Of a stretch of DNA of 64,000 nt, positions 31,166 to 41,845 are shown one piece after another. This DNA comes from Sclerodactyla briareus (Eukaryota > Echinodermata > Holothuroidea > Dendrochirotida > Sclerodactylidae). Position 1 is the stretch's first letter, and each line of letters starts with the position of its first letter. A program made the position numbers and the translations under genes. The notes under the pieces are model-generated. The model saw nothing but the letters and a program-made list of their open reading frames with translations. It ran no database searches and was not told the DNA's origin. The stretch spans positions 372,001-436,000 of the forward strand of contig JAODTK010004832.1 in assembly GCA_026419785.1 (NCBI GenBank). The letters run 5' to 3'.

Positions 31166-34100
31166 ACGTCGCAGCCGTATTGAAGGAAAGGAAAATGTTG
31201 AAACACATGAAATTGAAGGCGGCCAATGAGAAGCGGCCAATGAGAAGCCGGCCAATGAGAAGCCGGCCAATGAGAAGCCGGCCAATGAGAAGCCGAATGT
31301 TGTAGATGCAGAGGTCAGTCACCTCAGTACTAGCAAAAATGACGTGGAAGACACTTCTTCTAAATACGTGGACTCCGATCCCATCGTCGGGCCTCGGCAA
31401 CTGCCACCCTCTGAGACAAAAGATGGGGGCGAACAGGTTTCTGCAGATATGTTATAAATAGAGATAGCTGTGACAGCGACATTCACAATGGCAGCAATTG
31501 CCCGACCCTCACCTCGACGGCAGTGCCGGTGAAGTAATTTACAACTACAAGTCACCGTGCAATGATCCTGGCTGTCATTGTTCCCCTGGAAAGGTCTATT
31601 CACACTCACCCAAACTTGAGGAATATTGTCACTGCCTCTCTTGTCAGCAGATCCCCCGAGTGATGCCACACAGTCACGTGCCCTACTACCATCCATCTGC
31701 TATGCACATTCCTCAGGGCGCTGTACATTTTCGTCGCCCTACAGCCGGCGTATTTATACAACCAGAAACGAGCATTGGTCATCATCACCCTGTCTATCAC
31801 TCTCCGACGTTCAACCATCACAACACCAACGACTGGGCAAAGTATGCAGTGCAAGGTTTCAGCCATAACACTCACAACTTACTACACCCAAGCGCACACC
31901 AGTTTTGGAGAGCACCTGCTCCTACACGGTTTGAACCATCGACGAGTGCAGCATCTCAATGCACTCCGAGTCCGAAGCTTTTGCTGCCTTTGTCCAGATC
32001 CACTATTGTTTCATTGGTGAAAGATGGCAAGTGTGACATTATTCTAGAGTCTTTGGATCGACCCCTGCATGATGAATCCAGTCCTTTATACCCGCTCGCA
32101 CTCAAAACCGTTTTGGAGATACTAGATGTGATTCAAAATGATTTTACACAGGCCTATCAGACTGACGAGAGGGTGGAAGCAGATATTCACCACTTGTCAG
32201 ACTTTGTGAAAAACATGGAAAAGGCTACACTCGGACTTGATGATTCCCGTTTCAACTCTTCGGAACAACAGAGGGTTTCAGCCCACCAATCAGGTTCTGT
32301 CGATGCTACTGTCGGTTCCCATAAAAGTGTTAACAGAAGACAGGAAACTAAGCATCAGAAAGATGAAGCCGAATCGACTCATGCTAACGTAATAGACCCG
32401 TTTCCGTCCAAGGAAAGACATGCTGATAGTAACAATGATGAAAAGATGAAACATCTTCTAAGGAAACCCATTCCAGATTCCATTGTTATTGGTGATGACA
32501 TTGCCAATATACTCGCTCAATTCAAAGCCCAAAGCAAATCGACCGAAACCAAGGCAACTCAGTCTGTTGATGAAATAAAGGTGGGCAACAAAATAGATGA
32601 AGGGGAATGTTCAGTTGTCTTACCTGAGGACGAAAAAACCAGTGTTGCAGAAAACATGGGTGCCACTTCGAGCAACGATGCAATTCCCGACGAAAAAGCA
32701 GATGAGGAAATGATAACGAATCGGAAACAGCTGCTTTGAAGAACTCAAATACAACAGTTTCCAAAGAGGGTAGTGTAGGAAAGACAAACCCATCGTCCGT
32801 TGATAAAGCACCTCCCATTGTTGCTCCCGATCAAACAGACAAACTGATGAAAGATCCATCCGACATCGATGTAGTCGATGAACTTTTGGACCAGAAACTG
32901 TTAGATTGTGTAAAACAAGGGAATCCAAACGGCCAGTGACAAGTGCCTGTGACGAGCCTTCTGCAAGTTACAGAGGCAAAGGCTTTAAAGTGAGGTCAGT
33001 TGGAGGAACGGACAAGCCTCAGGTCAAGCCAAGAATACCTGTCAAAACGTTTTCCCAACCTCACTGATGATCAAAAGAAGGATTCCGCTAAGCCCCCGAA
33101 TCCAACACATCCGAATCTCCATGCGGGAGGAAGTGGCAAGAAAACGACGGATGTTAATGATAACTCGCTGCAGGTACTTTCTTGAACCATGAAATGTGAA
33201 TACATACCTTAAGGGAGAGCTTAAAGAAGCTACCCCGGACCCCCTAGAGGCCGATAAATCCACTCTCTCCTCACCTTCGGAGAGTTTGGACAGCACAGAC
33301 TTCAAATCTATGTTACTGAAGAAGAAAGCTGGAATTTATTTAATGAACGATTGATCACCCTAAAGCAGCAGTAGGACCTGATAATGTTATAGAACCAGGT
33401 CTCACAAGTTCATCACATTCAGCCAAACAGAAGCTGAGCCGAGAAAACAGAATATCGAGAAAGACGCGTCCCGAGAATGTACTCCGCCGAGTACTCTTAC
33501 AAAGCCACTGATGTCGAAAACATTTCATGGAAAACTCTTGTTGCAAAAGCATTCCAAAGACGAAGCCTGCCCTATTCCATTGGAAGTGGTTGATTCTGCA
33601 TTTGCACCACGAGATCCACGGCTGGCTTTGTCAAATCTAATGGAACCTCGAGTGAACCACGACTTAAAAGCCTCCAATGGAGAGGCGGTTGTAGCATTCA
33701 GAAAAACTTGTCTGAAGGGCACGACAAGTTCATCGTTAACACCCCTAAATATGCGAGACCCCAGGGTAAGAACGCCTCTCGGGAGATAATGTGAACCCAA
33801 TGTGCAGTGTCCAAATGTAGTTCCTTCCGCAGAGCAGTGTTGACAAGCTCGCACTGAAATGTCGCAAAGAGATGTGCACACCAAGACAGCCGTTGTCGAG
33901 GGAGACAATGGTGCTACTCAGAGGTCTCTCAACGTATCAATCAGCTGCCGATCTGATTCTGCAATGCAGCCAGTCGTTGGTCTTGAAGGACACGCCAAAA
34001 GTGGTCATCCGACTGTGGGGACCACTAAAGAAATGCCAACTGAGGTATTGAAGTGTTAAGAACCCCCATAAATTGGTGTCACACACGGTTCCATGTCAAG

Positions 34101-36078
34101 AATTTCGGCACCTGCGCCTCTTCTCCAGTCATAACTCGTAATAGTCGATGAATGCGTTAAGAAAAAAGCAGGGGAAAAATCCTCATGCAGCATCGACCCA
34201 TGCCCCCCTCGAGAAAACAGTGGATAAATGGACACGAAGTACAGTTTCCAAGAGTCCCTCTCAGTATTGAAGGGATAGTCTGATATAAAAGAAGCCATAA
34301 TGTTTGTGGTGAAATGCAGAAACGCTATAAACGCACCGCAAGCAATTTGTCCAAAGAGTATCGTCCTGGAAACGGCTGTGTGAAGTCAGTTGTTGCAACT
34401 GACTATGCAGACAAAAACGCCACTTGAAAGAGGATGGAGATGCTGAATGGTATTTTGGAAGACCATTTCATCTTGACTGCAGACCTAATCATTTTGGGAC
34501 TCTGGTTAAATGTGGTAGCCTCCCTCCGGCTCGACAATGGTTGGAAGAGTTTCGAAAGGGGGTCTTCGGCAGACGGTGTGCACCGTCCTTGAAAAAATTC
34601 AGACTGGTTAAAGAACCGGTACGAAATTGAATGGCTTCAAAGATGACACCCTGATGACCTTGACTACATGAGTTTTTCAAAGGTGTTTGAGGAGCGGTCT
34701 AGTCTAGAAGTTCCCGCACAAGCTCCGACAGCATAAACGTAAACGGTCGAGAGTTCACGGATCAGTGACAGAGGCACCGCTCCAGGAGCGCCGACGGTGA
34801 TCAACATAAACCATCAGGTGACAGACAGAACGAGCGGACTCCAAAGGTACGGATCTCGATGAAAGTTCCAAAAGACGCCACTCTGTAGAACAAGAGAAGG
34901 CGCCATCAACGAAATGGAAAGCTTACAAACATCATAGTCTGATATTGAACTGTTCATCCCCGAGGGTGACGACGAGAACCTTCAAAGAGAACACTTTCTT
35001 CTTTCTTCAAAGAGGAAGGCAAACGGAAGAGAAGAAGTGAACTGTAAGCGAAGAATTGCAAGCAAAGTGTCCACTGTCAGTAACTCTATTCATGACTTCC
35101 CCAAGATGTCAGATATTAAGCGCGAAGTACTAATTGCGCTTAGTGATCCGGGAAAAAAAAAATTTTAACAAAAAAAATAGCTCATCAGTGTCTCGGTCTC
35201 GAGAAAGTTACCCGAGATGTCAAGAATGCGCATGTACAACTGGATAATGAGAACAAGACTACACGTCTATGAAGAATGTCAGTCCTGACACGAGAGCAAA
35301 GTTTAATGATGTTTATCAAAGGGATACAGAAGAATATTGTGGACTGGTGAGATTATGATATACTCCTTGTCGTGGTGCCAATAGGGCGGGTGGTCAAAGG
35401 CAAGTATACCATATGGACAATTGCTCAAAAGTCTTCCCATAAGCCGTCTATGAGAAGAACTCGTCTTGTTGCTTTCCTTGCGTAAATCCTACACTCTACT
35501 TGACTTGTGGCAGTACGTCCGAGATGACCTTGATGATGGATCGTAGTCTACAGAAGAAGTGCCGCTCTAGCCAAAAAATAGCTGCTTTAATTGCACGACT
35601 ACCCCATTAAAACGACATGAGACACAACTGGCCCAAAGGACCACAACCTATCCCTTATCCGCTGGCAGGCAGTGGTCCTATACAATGCTCCACCCTTGCC
35701 ATCATTATTCCATAACATCAGAGCTATGACAGGGCACCAAGCATGGTGTACAATGGCCCATCCAGTAACACTACGGCTACACAGGCAACTACGACACCCC
35801 GATGATGATATTAACTCTTGCTGACAGCCTGTCCAGCCGTTCCCCCCTTCCCAATCTACCACCACCGAATCAAGCAATGCCCCCCCCTATCCACACCAGG
35901 TCCACCGGCACCCATGGCCATTTCCAGCCACTCCACCACTCTGCCACCATTGAGGGAGCAGCCGAGAGACTTCGAGTACTGGCGCAATGAGAACGGACCG
36001 ATTGTTTGGACAGACAAGCCCAGTACTGTGGTTTCGATTGACAGCAACAACAGATATACACCGCCGATGATGATGTAA
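31166..36078 (+). CDS. Large exon of an unrecognised, probably disordered protein (frame-broken)
   Basis: Coding character persists for almost 5 kb but moves between frames. In order: 'VLKERKMLKHMKLKAANEK' and PANEK pentapeptides (31168-31296); 'VDAEVSHLSTSKNDVEDTSS' (frame 0 to 31454); 'INRDSCDSDIHNGSNC'; the long open run 31474-32739; 'SVGKTNPSSVDKAPPIV' to 32939; 'RGKGFKVRSVGGTDKPQVK' (about 32960-33010); 'FPNLTDDQKKDSAKPPNP'; 'HPKAAVGPDNVIEPGL'; 'FAPRDPRLALSNLMEPRV' and 'MRDPRVRTPL' (33511-33789); an Asp/Ser-rich run to 34059; 'AEWYFGRPFHLDCRPN'; basic 'KRKRSRVHG'; 'SDIELFIPEGDDENL' (34938-35165); and a Pro-rich end 'DFEYWRNENGPIVWTDKP' stopping at 36078. About fifteen single-base frame breaks are needed. 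Composition (Ser, Asp, Glu, Lys, Pro) suggests disorder, and the basic runs suggest a nuclear protein. RDPR motifs occur in several RNA-processing proteins, but I do not recognise the family. It is either a decaying gene or unpolished sequence. Confidence 0.55.
31219..31296 (+). repeat. 15 bp coding tandem repeat (PANEK)
   Basis: Six near-identical units of 14-15 bases (GCCGGCCAATGAGAA) encode (P/A)ANEK. The second unit lacks one C (near 31234) compared with the others, and this alone moves the reading from one frame to the next. With a full-length unit, the frames before and after the repeat join. Confidence 0.85.
31474..32739 (+). CDS. Longest intact open run of the large exon
   Basis: This is the only long unbroken frame in the window (about 420 codons). 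Near its start it has a Cys/His-rich stretch 'CNDPGCHCSPGK' followed by 'YCHCLSCQQIP', which could bind metal but fits no zinc-finger spacing I know. A His/Pro/Tyr-rich region follows. From about 31980 there is a predicted helical part ('STIVSLVKDGKCDIILESL', 'ALKTVLEILDVIQNDFTQAY', 'VEADIHHLSDFVKNMEKATL'), then a charged, Ser/Glu/Lys-rich region with 'IPDSIVIGDDIANILAQFKA'. The first codon is not ATG; it is an exon interior. The frame is lost near 32715, where a neighbouring frame continues with 'SETAALKNSNTTVSKEG'. Confidence 0.7.
   Translation, partial: QRHSQWQQLPDPHLDGSAGEVIYNYKSPCNDPGCHCSPGKVYSHSPKLEEYCHCLSCQQIPRVMPHSHVPYYHPSAMHIPQGAVHFRRPTAGVFIQPETSIGHHHPVYHSPTFNHHNTNDWAKYAVQGFSHNTHNLLHPSAHQFWRAPAPTRFEPSTSAASQCTPSPKLLLPLSRSTIVSLVKDGKCDIILESLDRPLHDESSPLYPLALKTVLEILDVIQNDFTQAYQTDERVEADIHHLSDFVKNMEKATLGLDDSRFNSSEQQRVSAHQSGSVDATVGSHKSVNRRQETKHQKDEAESTHANVIDPFPSKERHADSNNDEKMKHLLRKPIPDSIVIGDDIANILAQFKAQSKSTETKATQSVDEIKVGNKIDEGECSVVLPEDEKTSVAENMGATSSNDAIPDEKADEEMITNRKQLL
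35600..36078 (+). CDS. Proline-rich C-terminal part of the large exon
   Basis: Readable pieces are 'NWPKGPQPIPYPLAGSGPI', 'APSMVYNGPSSNTTATQ' and, from 35818, an 86-codon run with 'LREQPRDFEYWRNENGPI' and 'VVSIDSNNRYTPPMMM' ending in TAA at 36076-36078. The codons before the stop overlap a GTAAGG that could instead be a splice donor, so whether this is the true C-terminus is open. Confidence 0.5.
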
Positions 36079-36379
36079 GGTATGCTGCTACTTTATTCAT
36101 TCCATAGTATTCTAAGCAGTGCGGCGTCATAGTAACAACTCGGCGCAATGACGCATGATTCAACGGATTTTAGTTGGAACACCATGAAAAAAAAAAGCAA
36201 TACAATATTACATCTGTTTCTCATTCGCCTTTCCATTCACCGCCATTTTCGTTCTGGGCAGCAAATAATCCTAGTTCATGTGCGCAAGCTCACCACTGAA
36301 ACAACGTTCTCTGTATAAAAGAGATGTTCCCCGTATTCCCATAGCAGTTGCACGTGTGTATTTCGTGAACCTTTTATCG
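36079..36379. other. Downstream flank of the gene
   Basis: No clear AATAAA immediately after the stop ('CAAATAATCC' at 36264 is the nearest). No other feature. Confidence 0.4.
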
Positions 36380-37014
36380 ATGTTCGGTCATCTACTATCC
36401 AGTCTGTGTAACTTTTGCTTTTTTGAGGTCAAAAATGTTCGTGCTTTGATGATCTCGCCGAACTTGGTCCAGTTTATTGACTGATGGTCATCGTTTGACC
36501 ACCTAAAGGTTAAGTTCAAATGGCAGTTGAAGGGGGTACACTGGGCCCAATAGTGAAAATGCACAACGCTTTCTTCTTCTCCGCTACAAATTCTGGTCTT
36601 CTCCAACAATTTTTGTGCACAGTGCTGATGTCGGTCCTAATGATGGTCTAATCAGCCGTACCTACTTCGAGGTGTTTCAGTAAATTTTGAACCCAATAGC
36701 CCTTTTTATTGATTTTCACACAATGGTACTTGAAATGCATCTCCTCCCAAAACTTCAAGTAGTTTTCTTGAAAGTGACATGTAATGTTCCTTGGGAGAGG
36801 GCATTGGGTGGTGTTCAGGATTTTGGGGCCCAGGGACCAGTTCAGCAAGAAGGCTTATCTGTGAAATACTGCAAAAATCTTGTACTCCGACAAACTTGCC
36901 AGTGCTGATTACAGTCATATGATGTTCTAATCGACATAACTTTTGGGGTGTCAGGATTTTTGTTCCAACTTGGTATGGATCTTGGGGCCCCGAGGGGGAG
37001 GACCATTTTTTCTT
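36380..37014 (+). mobile_element. Family C interspersed array, copy C2
   Basis: It starts in the family's proximal region ('TCCAGTCTGTGTAACTTTTGCTTTTTTG', 'GTTCGTGCTTTGATGAtCTCG'; compare 58395-58450) and continues with modules carrying 'GATTTTGGGGCCCAGGGACCAG' and 'CTTGGGGCCCCGAGGG'. B4 begins in its T-rich stretch at 37014. A 170-codon minus-strand frame here is an artefact of the repeat. Confidence 0.7.
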
Positions 37015-37870
37015 TTGTCTCGCCTGACTTTGTTCAAGGAGAGACAAGTGGTCAATTTGTTGTCGTCTGTCTGTCTTCGGTATGTGTATGTCAGTATGTG
37101 CGGTTCCGATATCTACCGAAAACCGGTGGAAAGCATCATGACGGGACCTTTTTGTGGAGGTGCGCGGGAAAGAGTTGCCGATGTGCTTCCATTTTTCGTC
37201 CCGAAAGGACCATATCATTTGCAGAAATTTGCATTATTTATGAAAATTGGCCAGGGAGTGTGTACACGATATTCTTGATCGGTAGATGCAATGGTGAAGC
37301 CGTCGGAGTATATAACAACTATGAAGCGTACACGATTGCTTAGATTCCTGGCATTATATAGGCTAATTAAGTATTCTAAATTGCATAATTAGGCGTATTT
37401 TGAAGTCGTTTGGATTTCGACGAAACTCGTGGTGGAGTGTGGAGATGGAGATGTACACGGGTTCTATAGTCCCAATGAAGTTTACAGTAGGACGCGGGCC
37501 ACCGAAGGTCATTTAATGTATAATCCGAGATTTACCTAGTCCATTTGACAGAATTTATGCAGATTTGAAATCATGGAAACTTGGTGGAGATGGCACACCT
37601 TTGATCCTGTAAATTTAAACAAACAGTGTTAAGGTCACTTTACAGGTCATTTAAGGGGAATAATTTGCTAGGATTATGCAATTTTTCGAATTTTGTTAAA
37701 TGACAGTAAAATGGAATGGAATGAAGTTAGGGTGCTCGTAGAGAGGTGTCATGGTCATGTTGGGTTCCGTAATCAAACAACATCTAAACACAAGGTCAAA
37801 AGGTCAAAGGCAAGTTTTGAGAAAATGTGCTTATTTTAGGAGTTACAGGCCAAAGAATAAATCTGTCGAT
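37015..37870 (+). mobile_element. Family B element, copy B4
   Basis: 5' end 'TTTTGTCTCGCCTGACTTTG', a TG-poor start, then modules with 'GGCTAATTAAGTATTCTAAATTGCATAATTAGGCG' wording and 'TTGGTGGAGATGG'. The 3' hairpin is not reached: A6 begins at 37871 inside it. Confidence 0.7.
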
Positions 37871-38615
37871 TTTTTATTCCTTGCCGAAGTCAAAGGAAAT
37901 CTATGCAGTCACGTCGTGTGGTGGGTGTGTGTATGTGCGTGTGTGTGTGACGCCAGCTTGTAAAACACGATAAACTTGTCAGGTCTGAGTTGGTCAGGCT
38001 CAAATTGAATGTGTGTTCCCCATGATGAGTACATGAACCTATTGTTTTGGGGTCAGGTCAGAGGTCAATCTGAGGTCACCAGACGCCGTCAAAAGTCTGC
38101 CCCCAAAACTTGTACAAGCACGATAAGTCCCAGAACAGTTGGTTGATCAGGTTGAAATTAGGTGTGCAGCTTTCTTATGGGAGTTACAGAAACCCTATTG
38201 TTTTATTCATGGTCTGGGGTGAATTTTGGTCGAAAATAGACAAATTTGTGAAAATTCGAAAATTTTGGACAATTGTTTGACTTGTAACACACGATAACTT
38301 GACCCACCCGGATGCTGAAGCTTCATACTATGGTATGTTGTTCCCCTGATGAGTACAATGAACCCTATTCTTTTGGGGGTAAGGTAAGAGGTCATCTGAG
38401 GTGGTTAGAGGTTCAAAGTCTGAAAAACATTGAAATTCAGTGGGTAGCTCTCTTACCAAGGGTACAGGAACGCTATTAGTTGGTTGGGAAAGATAGAAAG
38501 TTTGTTCCAGCCGTTGAGGTTGACAATAAGAAGCTGGTACAATTTCCCATTTGTCCGTGTATCTGGCTTTAGGTTGACAGACAGTCAGGAATCACTCAGC
38601 CTTCAGGCTTTTGGT
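37871..38615 (+). mobile_element. Family A interspersed element, copy A6
   Basis: 5' 'TTTTTATTCCTTGcCGAAGTC', 'AATCTATGCAGTCA' and a TG tract. Two tandem units follow, with AGGTCA half-sites near 38055-38080. The 3' end has 'GTCAGGAATCACTcAGCCTTCAGGCTTTTGG', in which the hairpin is AGCCTtcAGGCT. Confidence 0.8.
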
Positions 38616-39590
38616 TGGATATGTGATAGTTCTACTGTAATGCTACATAGCGAAACAATCCCGCTCCGATTTTCGACACTGGTCTTCAAGTTACAAGGGG
38701 CCACAAGGTGATTTTATACCTTTGGGCGATAGCATAGAGCATGTACCTGATTACATAATGTTTTTGGGGATTGGTGGCATCACATGAGGCAAGCATTTTT
38801 TTACTAAAAACGTCAGTCACAAAGGTCATCGCGGTCAAGAAAATGCCAAAATAATAACATTTTCTGCAATCGTTTCAGTGGAATGAGTGTGATAGGCCTG
38901 CAATTTTGGGACATGCTGACCTATGATCAAGGGTAACATTTTCTCATAAAAAACCGTTATGTCATCGAAGATCATTCAAGGTGACTTATGGACGAAAATC
39001 AAAATAATAAATTCCTGCAACAACCTGCCAGAGGACTGTACTTATCTTTTCAAGAATGGTATAGTCTTGGGGGCACCCTAGTGACCAGATTGATGCTGAA
39101 ATCACTATTATTATGCATGATATCCAATAAAAAAATGTCTCCGACACAACGCCCCAGTCCACATATACTCATTTTCAATCCTCAAGGATGTTTTATTTCC
39201 ATTCATCCAAACTAGTATTCCTATCTGTGAAGACGATTTCATCTATTGTCAATGAAACCTGCCTTTACCTTGAGGTTGCCCACTCCTGCCTGTCATAACC
39301 CTATTCTGGGCCGCCTACCACTGCCATATTAAAGTGTAAACACTCAGTCATTTGCTATTACTCCCAGGCACTATTCAAGGAAGAAGGGTGTCAGGTTACC
39401 CCTGCTGTAGCTCTGGTGTGTGAAATAGGGAGGGGGGAGTAAGAGTATAAGTCCGTTGGGAGGGCTGGTATTAAATGGAATCCTATGAGTGACACTGCGG
39501 ATATACCAGACAAACTTTATTAGATAGGACTATCTGCCACTATGACTGTTGATCTACCTTCAGTCTCGCCAAACCAAAAATGTTTAACAG
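38616..39590. other. Unassigned spacer
   Basis: No gene or family assignment. Frames of 75 codons are unrecognised. Confidence 0.35.
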
Positions 39591-40010
39591 AATAAGGTCA
39601 CTAGGGGTGGTTATGCAGTTTGGTATAAATTGCTGATTCATTTGGCAAATGTTCAAGTTTTTTTAGTTCCGATGAAATGTATTAAGTGTTCACAATTGGT
39701 CCTGAGATAAGAGAAGTGAGCACAAGGGGCAACAGAAGTTGGAAGTTATGTCTAATTTGCATAATTTGGCAATCTTAGTCACATTTCCACAAAAACTATA
39801 TGTAGACATTGTTCAATAATCCAGTCCTTACGGATTATTTTATGTGAAACATGGTCACTGATTAGTAGGGTTTTTCTGTCAAATGCTTTGAATAGCCAGA
39901 ATCTTAAAGCAATAATTAAAGCCTTCTAATTGTTCGCATGGTGACTAATAGATGAAAACATATCCTATCGCGTAACCATGCGAGACACTGGAGGCGGGTC
40001 GCCTTGTATG
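39591..40010 (+). mobile_element. Family B 3' fragment, copy B5
   Basis: Distal B modules ('GTCTAATTTGCATAATTTGGCAATcTtAGTCACATTTCC', 'TAGACATTGTtCAATAAT', 'TTTTTCTGTCAAATGCT') end in 'AACCATGCGAGACACTGGAGGCGGGTCGCCTTGT', a diverged form of the family 3' end. Confidence 0.7.
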
Positions 40011-40866
40011 ATATTTTACACAGTGCTGTGTTGAAATGAAATGCACCCCCAAGCTTCAATCGCTTTTCTTCAGTTACATGTGATGGTCTTGGGTAGATGG
40101 GCCATTGAGGTTGTTCCGGAATTTTGGGCCCAGGGCCCAGTTGTGCCCTATGGGCCCATTGGATAAAATACTTGTTAAATCTTGCATCTCCTACAAATCT
40201 ATAAGTCGCACCATGCTGAATGTTCGGTCGTATGATATCTAATAGCTGTACCTACAATTGCACAGTGCTGAGTTAACGGTAATAAGATGTCTATTAGACA
40301 TACTTTTGGGGTGGTCCTGATTTTTTGTTCCAAGGTCCGACTTGGCGCCCGAGGGCCCATTTTATGATATTTTCACACAATGCTGCTTGAAATGCATCCC
40401 CTCTCCCTCCCCCAAGCTTTTCTCAGCGATTTTTTCAAAGTTACATGCAAAATGCCCTTGGGTAGATGGGCCATGGGGTTTTTCGGAATTTTGGGCCCCG
40501 GCCCAGTTTGGGCCCTGGGGCCCATTATATGAATTACGATTAAATCTTGCATCTCCTACAAAACTAGTCGCACCATGCTGATGTTTCGTCATTATGTTGG
40601 TCTCTGTACCTTCAGGGTGCCAGGGAATTGGGACCCAAGCCTATGGGTGGTGTCCGAGAGGCCCCACTATGTGGATTAACAAATGCTTCTTCCCCTTAGT
40701 GCAACAGTACTTTACATTCGGTCATAACGATGGTCTAACAGTCGTACCTTTTGGTGTTCAGGAATTTTCTATCCAAGATCCCACTCGGGCCCGAGGGCCC
40801 CATTCTATGAACTTTCATTCCACAAAAATTGTTACTTGAATTGCATCTCCTTCCAAAAGTTCTAAT
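40011..40866 (+). mobile_element. Family C interspersed array, copy C3 (left part)
   Basis: Five modules of about 150 bases. Each has a 'TTTGGGCCCAGGGCCCAGTTG' or 'GTCCAAGGTCCgACTTGG' half followed by 'GCCCATT', 'AAATGCATC' and 'TTCAAAGTTACATG' or 'GTCATAATGATGGTCTA'. It is interrupted at about 40867 by B6 and resumes at 41846. Confidence 0.75.
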
Positions 40867-41845
40867 TGATTTTTGTCTCCCTGAATGACAATTCAGGAGG
40901 AGAATGGTGGTCACTATGGCGTGTGTTATGAATTTGTTTGTTATTGTGTTTGTGTCACACTTTCTCGTTAGCGGGATATCTTTCGAAAGGCAGGTGCAAT
41001 TGCGACAGAATTGTCAGTGTAGCATCGGGGTTGGTTGAACACGATTGATTAGATTTTGGGCACAAAAATCACTATTTAAGCAAGGTAACTAGCCTATTTT
41101 ATGTAATTTATTGTTAAGGCGCGTTAGCTAGGTTTACGGATGAACCATAGGTGCTATGGTGACTTGGTTTGGCACATAGATGCGGGATAAGGGATATAAG
41201 TAGATGAAAATGATTAGATTTTCAATGTAAAATATGGTAATTAAGTCGTCTAATTTACATAATTTATGCGAATTAAAAAGTTCGTCAGCCCCGCACCCTT
41301 ATTTTCCGAAACTTGGTGAATATGGTCTACCTCCAGTTACAAAACTTTTTTAACGAAGTTTCGGGGTCAATGGAGGTCATTCAACGTACCTAATTTGCAT
41401 AATTTATGCGAAATTTTCAAGTTGCTTGGATTTTCATGAAACCTGGTGGGTATGGTTTACCTTGAGTTCCAAATTGTTCTATCATGGATTAAGGGTCATT
41501 GGAGGTCATTCAACGTGTCTAATTTACATAATTTATGCATAATTTTGAAGTTGCCGCATTTTCGTGAAACTTGGGAAATTGCCTAATTTGCATAATTTAG
41601 GCAATTTCAGTCACATTTCCGCAAAACTTCTACTCCTTTAGTAGACATTGTCAATAATCAATCAGTCCTTTCGAATTTGAAATTGGTCACTGATTAGTAG
41701 CTGTTTCTGTTAAATGCTATAACCGAAATCTTTGGGCGAACACATGGAATGCCTCGTAATTTGTTTGCATAGAGACTAATAGAAGTAACGCACTGATCGC
41801 TCAACCAGGCGAGACACTGGGGGCGACCGCCTTGCCTTGTCTTTA
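40867..41845 (+). mobile_element. Family B element, copy B6 (near complete, inside C3)
   Basis: 5' 'TTTTGTCTCcCTGAATGacAATTCAGGAGGAGAATGGTGGTCACTATGGCGTG', then 'TCTCGTTAGCGGGATATC'. Four modules of about 125 bases carry AATTTGCATAATTTATG or AATTTACATAATTTATG (41272, 41393, 41518, 41585). 3' end CAGGCGAGA at 41806-41814 and 'GGCGACCGCC'. Taking it out joins the two halves of a C module ('...AATTGATTTT' with 'GTCTTTAAAGTTACATGTAA'). Confidence 0.85.

Noticed and set aside
36706-37218. 170-codon minus-strand open frame
   Set aside because: It runs across the C2/B4 junction on the antisense strand. Repeat composition explains it.
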